Assembly: GCA_015522865.1 (NCBI GenBank)
Contig: WALN01000021.1
Span: 1 to 11,058 of the forward strand
DNA length: 11,058 nt
Reading direction: 5' to 3'
Source: Microcaldota archaeon
GTDB lineage: Archaea; Micrarchaeota; Micrarchaeia; Norongarragalinales; WALN01
The position numbers and the translations under genes were made by a program. Of this stretch, positions 4,835 through 11,058 are shown piece by piece. The notes under the pieces were generated by a model. The model was not told where the DNA came from and searched no databases. It saw only the letters and a program-made list of their open reading frames with translations. Positions within the stretch are counted from its first letter, which is position 1. Every line of letters begins with the position of its first letter.

Positions 4835-7800
4835 ATGCTTGAGGATCTGTGGGACAGTTTAAATGACAAATGGCAGTCATTTTTAGACTGGAGCGACGCG
4901 CATGGGCTCCCTTTTTCTGACTGGAGTGAATATTTAGAAAATGCGGGCGTGCCCCCCCTACCATTTTTTGCGCTTGTGCTATTTCTAATTATTGTTGGCG
5001 CCTATTTTTTTATTGTGGGCATGCCCTCCTTTGTTCCCACTCCGGCTACTCATTTAACTGTAACAGTTAAAGACTCTACAAATATGCCAATTGCAGGCGC
5101 AACTGTTGTTGCATCTTCAGATTCAGCAGGCATTAACAGAACAGAAAAGGTAACAGATGCGGATGGTGTTGCTGAATTCAATTTTACTATCTCGCAGAAA
5201 AAAGCCCACATAACTCTTTCTGTTGTTGCGTCTGGATATGACAAATACGCAGAGACAAAGTTGATTTTAGGAGGCGAAGAGAACAGATATGACATTAAGT
5301 TAACTGAAAGTTTAAGTAATTTTGTAAATTTGCCAGTTGAAATTGATGGCACAGATGGGCAGCCGGTCCAGATACTCCTGCTCGATTCAAGCGGACAGGC
5401 TGTAGACCAGCAAAATGATACGAAAGCTACTTTTCAGGTTACTCCTAATAAAGACTATGTAATAAGGGTTTCCGCGCCCGGCTATTCATCAAAAGATGTT
5501 AGCATTTCCCTTGCTGACAAGGACTCCTCAACTCAATATATTACAATGGTGAAATTAGGCGAGAAGCCGAAGACAAAAATCCACATAGGCGTTTTTAATA
5601 AAAACAACAACCCAGTTGCAAACGCAACTGTCGAGATAAGAGATTACGATTCTAACAATTTGTTGTATACTTTGAAAAGCGATGAGAGCGGCGCAACCTC
5701 TCCTGAGGAGCTGCCACTTGGAAGCAAAATAACTATTCTCGCATCCGCACCTAATTATTTGGATTTTTCGAACTCCTATACGCTTAATGAGGAGCGCCTC
5801 AATTCAATTAAATTAACTTTAATAAAGGCAACTGCAGAGAACTCCCAGAGTTTGCAGGTTTATGTAAAAAGCGCGGACACGAACTCTCTTATCAGCGGAG
5901 CAACAGTGCGTTTTTATGACGGAAATAAATTGGTTGCCGAGAAAAAAGCAGAAGATGGCATCACCTCATTTAACGCGTCGCCTGGAAAAACTTATTTTGT
6001 AACTGCTTACAAATCAGCTTACCTCCCGCAAACTCAAAAAGCATCTGCTCCATCAAAAGTCGAATTGTCTCTTAAAAGCGCCAATGAAAATAATTCCGCA
6101 ACTGTAAGAGTAGAGGTTTATGATTGGAGAAAGGCGGTTGTTTCTGGAGCTTCTGTTTCGCTTTTATATAAGGACAGCTCTCCACTTGGAATCGCGGAAC
6201 AGAAAACAGGTGCGGATGGCATAGCGCTTTTTGAAGGAGTGCCTTTAAAGTCAATTTACGCACTTGCTTCGCTCCCCACAACAAATGGAAAGAGCGAGGT
6301 AAAGGACGTTGAAAAGGGAGGCACTAATTTTACGGTTGTACTTGCGCCTGCAAAAGGTGTTGTGAATTTTCATTTGATTGATGCGTTTACCTCCAAGCCG
6401 GTTTCTGGGGCAACAGTTACAACTATCCATAACGAAACATCCGAGAAAAAGATATGCAAAACAGATGCGAGCGGGAGATGCTCTATTAAGCTTACTGAAG
6501 GTTATGCATCTGCAACAGTTACCTCCTCTTCCTACAATGCGTTTACTTCATCTCAGTTTCAGATAAATGCAGGAGCAAATACATCTCAGGAATACCAACT
6601 TACTCCAAAATCGCTTTCGAAGAAATCACAATTAATTTTTGAAGGTGTTTATGATGTAAATGGAAATAAAGTTTCGACTTTAGCTCCGGGCATGAATTAC
6701 TGGGCAAAATTCTCCATAAATGCTCTGGGAGTTCCGTTCAAGAGCGCTTCAGCTCATATAAGGATCGGAGAGCAGGGAGACTCGCTTGACAGCTTGCCAG
6801 CTGAAATTGTTGCATACTCGTGTTCTGGATGCAATGCACAAAGCGGAGATGAATATAATTTTGATGAGATTGGAAACCAAACTGTTGTGCATAACAGCGC
6901 TTCACTAAAATCCTTCAGATGGACAATTTTTAACTTCAACGCTTTCTCAGGTTCAAAAGAACTGAAATTAAAGTTACACACAAAAGCAGTTACAAACTCC
7001 CAGTTTTCTCTGCAGTACAACACAGAGTACAACACATCAAAAGGCATTATAACAAACCCCAGCACGAGCTCTGCAAATTCAACTCCAATTTATGAGCGGC
7101 CGACACTTTCAAAAGAGCTTAAAATTTCTTATGAGGGGCAGTGTGTAGAAGGCCTTTGCACGAGCACGTATTTTGAAACTCAAGAGGGCACTTCGCAGAC
7201 CTCTTCAGAAGTTGCAATACCGCAGGAGTTCAAGGTGCACTTCTCAACAATCTCCACCTCGCCTGTTACCATTACTCTTTCAACGGATTCAAATGCATTT
7301 GAGTTGGTTGGGGGCAACGCGGGAGGCAAAGCTGCACTCTCCTCTAATTCAGCTCTTTTATTTGCTCCTGCAAAAACTTCTATACACTCGCTCAAAATAA
7401 CAGATGCTCCTGCAAATGCAAAAGGATTTTTCGTAGTAAGAGCGAAGAGAGTTACAAATGATGGGGTGTTAAATTTAAGAATCACTTCCAAAGGTTCTGA
7501 GATGGAAATACCGCTTTCAGTTAAGACCTACCCGCTTTCAAAAATTTTGGATGTTAAAGCGCCTCACTCTATAAATGCATTGGAAGAGACCGCGCTGAAG
7601 TTTTCTATTTTTGATAAATTTGGAACGCCGATTGAAGATGCTTCAATTACTGTCGGCAATGGTGCAGACGGACTTGGAGACAATTTTGTAAATACTTTGG
7701 GAGATGCCTCCCCCAATAATGGAAAAGATGGCATTTATTTACTGGATGGGGTCACTGCAGAAAGACTGCAACCAATTTACTGGACAGTCAAGGCAAACGG

Positions 7801-10800
7801 CTACAAAACTGCATCTGGGGTGATAAATGTTAAAGCGCGCAATTTATTTGATGTTTCTCCACGCATGCTGCATCTGAAAGTCGACTCAAAGAAGGGCGAA
7901 AGCACAGATTTCACAATCACTAATGGGCTGGATGAGGAGCTGAGAGTTGCAATAAATGTAATTAAGGAGAGCAGGCCAAAGCTCGCGTATGTAAGCGTGT
8001 CCGATGACCTCGTGAGAATCAAACCAAAATCAGAAAGAACAGTTTCTCTTAGGGCTGCGCTATACACCACACTCAATGAAATTGCAAAAGAAGCAAGAGT
8101 TCTCAAGGAGGATGTGAGGGGCTATATAGAGCTGACTGGAAGAGTGGGCCACAATAGAGATAGGCAGAGAATACCATTTGTAGTTTCGGCTTCTTTCAAA
8201 ACACTTTCGTTTGACAAAATATGGGACGTCTCTCCAACCTCAATTAGATTGACTGTCGACCCATACCAATACTACAGAAGAAGAGCGATGTGGGGCTCCA
8301 ATTTCGCCAGACCTGGAGAGATACGCTTTGATAATAATTATTTCCAGAGCTATTACAATTACCAGCGCACCTATATGCCAAACCTCCCTCAGTTCTGGAA
8401 CCCTCTCCAGCCACAGGCAAATGACAATGTTTCAGTTTCAAGTGACGCGCCCTACCCGCTCCAGATAAATTACCAATTAACAATGCCAGGAGTTTTTGTC
8501 ACCCCGCTTTCATTTACTTTAGGTTCATCTGAGAGCAAGGAGTTCTCCTTGTATGCAAGAGGCCAGATGCCGAACCCATATTTGTGCATTATGCACGAGA
8601 CAACTGTAAGAGGGAAGATGAATGTTTATGCAACATTCCAAGGCCAGCGCTCAGTAAAATCTGTCGGTGTTTCAGTTACCTACGAGCCTTCTGCAATTTG
8701 TCTGCCGCCCGACCCAGTAGAACTTAAACTGCCAGTTGGATTACAATTGGATTTCCCGCATGGCACTGATTTCCTTGTTAACGCATATGGAGATTATGAA
8801 GGACAGACTTCAGTTAAGCTTCCATCTGGACAGGTTATAGTCCTTTCAAAAAGTACAGATATGGGCAAGACATTTCAAAAATATGGTTTGCAATTGCCAC
8901 GGGGGATGTTTCTCTCGAAAGCAATTATACCTGCCCAGGAAATATTTGTCCTGCCTTCAAATATGGTGAGAATTTCTGGCGATGGTTCGACAACACTTAT
9001 AATGCCCATACCTACAGAATATAGTTTTGATGAAGAGCCGAATATAAAGAAAGGTTCTGATAAAGTTACAGTTACATTGCCAAAGAGCAAAATAACTATT
9101 TACATGCCACTTTCCGCCAAATTTACTGAGGGGACCAAGCACGTACTTATCCCGCCAGGAGCAGAAGTTGTATTCCCATCCGAAGAAAGGCTGCTTATCC
9201 CTCTATTGCGGCATATATCTCTGCCTGCTGGTAGCACTATTTATATTAAAAAAGGCGCCTTCAATTCCCAGACAGGAGTTGCAAAGCTTGGTAGCTGCCC
9301 ACAGACAGTTAAAGTTGAATTTTCAGATGGCTCAGTACTTACATTTGATGCTCAAAAATTAAAAGTGCCTTCAGATTTCGATGCTGCAGATGTAAAATCA
9401 AATACAGCAATACTTTTGCCAAACGGCGGGGATTTGCAGTACTATGCATGCAAGGAGAACAACACTTATTCGTTTTCATTCAACAACACGGTTTCTTTTG
9501 TTCTTCCTGAAAATGCAAAAATTAGGAATTTTGGTTCAAGAAAGATGGTAGTCTTCTCCAAGTGCACTGATATAAAAGTAGCTAACGGCCCGTTTTCTCA
9601 GCTCCCTTCCTCCACAAGAGTTCTTTTCCCATCCTCTGCAGAAGTTTCTGAAAAAGAAATTGAAAACAAAGGAAAGAGAACTATTGTCAAGATCCCAAAG
9701 AAACAAGCGGTTACGCTTTTTGCATGCGGAGATAAAGTGAGCTTGAGCGGAGCAGAAGTATATTTCGGAGATGTTGGAGTCACCCCATCAAAACTTGTTT
9801 TTGAGTTGAGCAATTCTGCATTTTCACTTAAAAAGAAAATTTCGCTTTCGAATAAAGGTTCAAATGAGCTCACGCTTAAGCTGCAGGAAATTACAGCTGG
9901 TCTGAACGGCGGGATTTCTGAAGGCGATGTTGATTTGAGTGAGAAAGAGTACGGGATGCAGCATTCTATAGAGTTGGTCCCACAAACTAAGAACGTTGAA
10001 GCAACTGTTACTGCGCATGTGCCTCCTGCATTTGACCAAATGGGGTGTGTCGCTTCTGATGTTACGCTTAATGGCAATATTGTTTTGAAGGCAACGGTTA
10101 AAGGAAAATTTGTTGGCTATAAAAATATCCCTGTTGAAATCAAAATTTCAAAGACTGGAACGTGCTGGAGAGAAGAAGAGTACGCAATGCTAAAGGAACT
10201 TTCCAGAGTCGACATAAATTATGACTCCGCTTTACAGAAAAAATTAGAGGGGACGCCTGTTCAGTTTACATTTAAGGATATTGGGCACACGCGGCCGCTT
10301 ACGATTATTAACAACGAACCGCAGCCTGTTGACATATATTTACAGTCAAAGTTAATTAGCTGCAAGAAAGCTGATGGTTCTGTGCTTTCTGCTGCCTCTC
10401 CTCTTTTCCTCTCCTCAGGAGAAGCCACGGTTTTAAACTGCACTTCAATAAGGGAAGGCGAAGAAACTGCCAAATTTGCAGTTAAAAGCAAATTTACTCA
10501 TTCAGAACTAGAATACTCTCCAATAAATGTGAACGTAGTAGTTCATACTGTTGAACCGCAATTGAAAGGAATTTACTACGCTTCGCCAGAAGGGGTGCTC
10601 GCATCAAAGAGGCTCGGTGAGAAGAAGCCAGCGCATCCACTATGGATATGCGAAAATATGTTCTGCGATAAAGCTCAGTCAAAGGTTTCCTATGACGCCT
10701 TCCTAAGCTCAATAAACAATTATGTAGACAACCTCCAAAACGAATATCCAAAATCAGTTTCTCAGTTCTGCGACCAGTATAATGAAGCTGGCGGCTATGG

Positions 10801-11058
10801 AACTAAATTTTACAGAGCAATAACAATTCAATATGCTGGCGGCAATTACAAAGAGTCGCTTGATTTTTGGCAGAAGGACGCTTCTAAATATTTAACGAGC
10901 ACCAAAGGAGGAAAACTTACTGTTAAGTACTTCTCTCCAGAAGGAGCTCCTACTACATTGACCTCCGGAGAATTTAGTGGATGCGGAATTTATGAAGTGA
11001 AGTTGAGATTAGATGCGTGCAAACAAACCGCTTTTGAAGGAAAAGACAAAAAGGAGCA
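4835..11058 (+). CDS. Giant membrane-anchored surface protein with Ig-like/carboxypeptidase-regulatory-like repeats, C-terminally incomplete
   Basis: One uninterrupted frame of 2074 codons runs from ATG 4835 past the window end. An in-frame TAA at 4811 limits the start. Residues 1-41 are acidic and Trp-rich (W6, W13, W19, W30; two DWS motifs). Residues 43-62 are one transmembrane helix (PFFALVLFLIIVGAYFFIVG), probably an uncleaved signal anchor with the rest outside. Residues about 74-591 hold six Ig-like repeats resembling carboxypeptidase-regulatory/Cna-B-like folds. Later parts look beta-rich: an Ig-like segment starting FDVSPRMLHL (1005), an aromatic/Arg-rich segment (about 1143-1188), a region dense in LP/FP turns (about 1299-1630), another Ig-like segment starting TPSKLVFELS (1650), and a Cys-containing region near the visible end. 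Cys often occur as close pairs (541/549, 663/666, 770/775), suggesting extracellular disulfides. No enzyme motif is seen. Function unknown; attachment or envelope structure is inferred. Confidence 0.9.
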   Translation, partial: MLEDLWDSLNDKWQSFLDWSDAHGLPFSDWSEYLENAGVPPLPFFALVLFLIIVGAYFFIVGMPSFVPTPATHLTVTVKDSTNMPIAGATVVASSDSAGINRTEKVTDADGVAEFNFTISQKKAHITLSVVASGYDKYAETKLILGGEENRYDIKLTESLSNFVNLPVEIDGTDGQPVQILLLDSSGQAVDQQNDTKATFQVTPNKDYVIRVSAPGYSSKDVSISLADKDSSTQYITMVKLGEKPKTKIHIGVFNKNNNPVANATVEIRDYDSNNLLYTLKSDESGATSPEELPLGSKITILASAPNYLDFSNSYTLNEERLNSIKLTLIKATAENSQSLQVYVKSADTNSLISGATVRFYDGNKLVAEKKAEDGITSFNASPGKTYFVTAYKSAYLPQTQKASAPSKVELSLKSANENNSATVRVEVYDWRKAVVSGASVSLLYKDSSPLGIAEQKTGADGIALFEGVPLKSIYALASLPTTNGKSEVKDVEKGGTNFTVVLAPAKGVVNFHLIDAFTSKPVSGATVTTIHNETSEKKICKTDASGRCSIKLTEGYASATVTSSSYNAFTSSQFQINAGANTSQEYQLTPKSLSKKSQLIFEGVYDVNGNKVSTLAPGMNYWAKFSINALGVPFKSASAHIRIGEQGDSLDSLPAEIVAYSCSGCNAQSGDEYNFDEIGNQTVVHNSASLKSFRWTIFNFNAFSGSKELKLKLHTKAVTNSQFSLQYNTEYNTSKGIITNPSTSSANSTPIYERPTLSKELKISYEGQCVEGLCTSTYFETQEGTSQTSSEVAIPQEFKVHFSTISTSPVTITLSTDSNAFELVGGNAGGKAALSSNSALLFAPAKTSIHSLKITDAPANAKGFFVVRAKRVTNDGVLNLRITSKGSEMEIPLSVKTYPLSKILDVKAPHSINALEETALKFSIFDKFGTPIEDASITVGNGADGLGDNFVNTLGDASPNNGKDGIYLLDGVTAERLQPIYWTVKANGYKTASGVINVKARNLFDVSPRMLHLKVDSKKGESTDFTITNGLDEELRVAINVIKESRPKLAYVSVSDDLVRIKPKSERTVSLRAALYTTLNEIAKEARVLKEDVRGYIELTGRVGHNRDRQRIPFVVSASFKTLSFDKIWDVSPTSIRLTVDPYQYYRRRAMWGSNFARPGEIRFDNNYFQSYYNYQRTYMPNLPQFWNPLQPQANDNVSVSSDAPYPLQINYQLTMPGVFVTPLSFTLGSSESKEFSLYARGQMPNPYLCIMHETTVRGKMNVYATFQGQRSVKSVGVSVTYEPSAICLPPDPVELKLPVGLQLDFPHGTDFLVNAYGDYEGQTSVKLPSGQVIVLSKSTDMGKTFQKYGLQLPRGMFLSKAIIPAQEIFVLPSNMVRISGDGSTTLIMPIPTEYSFDEEPNIKKGSDKVTVTLPKSKITIYMPLSAKFTEGTKHVLIPPGAEVVFPSEERLLIPLLRHISLPAGSTIYIKKGAFNSQTGVAKLGSCPQTVKVEFSDGSVLTFDAQKLKVPSDFDAADVKSNTAILLPNGGDLQYYACKENNTYSFSFNNTVSFVLPENAKIRNFGSRKMVVFSKCTDIKVANGPFSQLPSSTRVLFPSSAEVSEKEIENKGKRTIVKIPKKQAVTLFACGDKVSLSGAEVYFGDVGVTPSKLVFELSNSAFSLKKKISLSNKGSNELTLKLQEITAGLNGGISEGDVDLSEKEYGMQHSIELVPQTKNVEATVTAHVPPAFDQMGCVASDVTLNGNIVLKATVKGKFVGYKNIPVEIKISKTGTCWREEEYAMLKELSRVDINYDSALQKKLEGTPVQFTFKDIGHTRPLTIINNEPQPVDIYLQSKLISCKKADGSVLSAASPLFLSSGEATVLNCTSIREGEETAKFAVKSKFTHSELEYSPINVNVVVHTVEPQLKGIYYASPEGVLASKRLGEKKPAHPLWICENMFCDKAQSKVSYDAFLSSINNYVDNLQNEYPKSVSQFCDQYNEAGGYGTKFYRAITIQYAGGNYKESLDFWQKDASKYLTSTKGGKLTVKYFSPEGAPTTLTSGEFSGCGIYEVKLRLDACKQTAFEGKDKKE
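5054..6610 (+). repeat. Six tandem Ig-like repeats in the giant surface protein
   Basis: Diverged protein-level repeats of about 80-88 residues start near 5054, 5324, 5570, 5846, 6098 and 6356. Most share a P[IV]xGATV-like strand (PIAGATV, PVANATV, LISGATV, VVSGASV, PVSGATV), a turn of type TDADG, TGADG or TDASG before a beta strand, and a closing aromatic segment such as ASGYDKY, APGYSSK, APNYLDF or KSAYLPQ. This is the pattern of carboxypeptidase-regulatory-like and Cna-B-like beta-sandwich domains. The second unit (PVQILLL) is the most diverged in the first motif. DNA identity is low, so the duplications are old, unlike the 63-bp array in the stalk gene. Confidence 0.75.
8261..8398 (+). 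other. Aromatic- and Arg-rich segment in the giant surface protein
   Basis: Residues about 1143-1188 begin DPYQYYRRRAMWGSNFARPG and continue with NNYFQSYYNYQRTYMPNLPQFW. Tyr, Phe, Trp, Arg and Asn dominate, unlike the Ser/Thr/Val/Lys-rich beta domains on both sides. It could be an exposed loop or linker in contact with glycans or with another protein. No known motif is recognised. Confidence 0.6.
8729..9724 (+). other. Region with recurring LP/FP-turn motifs in the giant surface protein
   Basis: Residues about 1299-1630 repeat short hydrophobic strands broken by Pro-Gly or Pro-Ser turns: LPVGLQLDFP, KLPSGQVIVL, QLPRGMFL, TLPKSKITIYMP, IPPGAEVVFP, SLPAGSTIYI, LLPNGGDL, VLPENAKI, LPSSTRVLFP, KIPKKQAVTLF. 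Spacing is irregular, at roughly 10-40 residues. The pattern suggests a repetitive beta structure such as a beta-helix/solenoid or serial small beta-domains. No family is recognised. Confidence 0.5.

Noticed and set aside
4740..4964. Minus-strand frame across the start of the giant gene
   Set aside because: It covers the promoter and the N-terminus of the giant protein, shows no motif and has no promoter or ribosome-binding site of its own.
9598..10077. Minus-strand 159-codon frame inside the giant gene
   Set aside because: It is Ser/Thr/Pro-rich antisense of a continuous beta-rich coding frame and has no family features. The other minus-strand frames between 5050 and 10751 are rejected for the same reason.

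Overview
The window looks archaeal, and most likely comes from a reduced-genome (DPANN-type) lineage. The housekeeping genes are an archaeal/eukaryotic-type HemK2/Mtq2 methyltransferase, a DRG-like TGS GTPase, an archaeal HTH regulator with a conserved C-terminal domain, an NMD3 homologue and the start of a probable archaeal SepF. Promoters also fit: several genes have an A/T-rich TATA-like box centred about 24-27 nt before the ATG and no Shine-Dalgarno sequence, as in leaderless archaeal transcripts. The lineage call is an inference, based mainly on the short NMD3 and the large lineage-specific surface proteins. No rRNA, tRNA, transposase, CRISPR array or phage gene was found.

Layout: (1) 1-97, minus strand, the N-terminus of a probable SepF. 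(2) 199-1869, plus strand, a secreted protein with an N-terminal head, a long coiled-coil stalk of 21-residue repeats and a C-terminal Cys-containing domain. Four of the repeats are nearly identical 63-bp units in the DNA. (3) 1890-3297, minus strand, a two-gene operon: mtq2-like methyltransferase, then a small TGS-domain GTPase 1 nt downstream. (4) 3399-4070, plus strand, an XRE-type HTH regulator. (5) 4065-4703, minus strand, a short NMD3, overlapping the regulator tail-to-tail by 6 nt. (6) 4835-11058, plus strand, a single open frame of at least 2074 codons that runs off the window. It encodes a giant membrane-anchored surface protein with six tandem Ig-like/carboxypeptidase-regulatory-like repeats, then further beta-rich regions.

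The middle block is about translation: Mtq2-type enzymes methylate the release factor GGQ motif, DRG-like GTPases act on ribosomes, and NMD3 serves large-subunit maturation. The outer blocks are about the cell surface. The stalk protein is the most interesting item. Its repeats carry an I-x-x-N-T/S pattern with Asn at heptad position d, a hallmark of bacterial trimeric autotransporter adhesin stalks, combined with about three N-glycosylation sequons per 21 residues. It may be an archaeal trimeric, glycosylated fibre whose length can change by repeat recombination. The giant protein gene and the stalk gene are not in one operon, and any joint role in attachment is inference.
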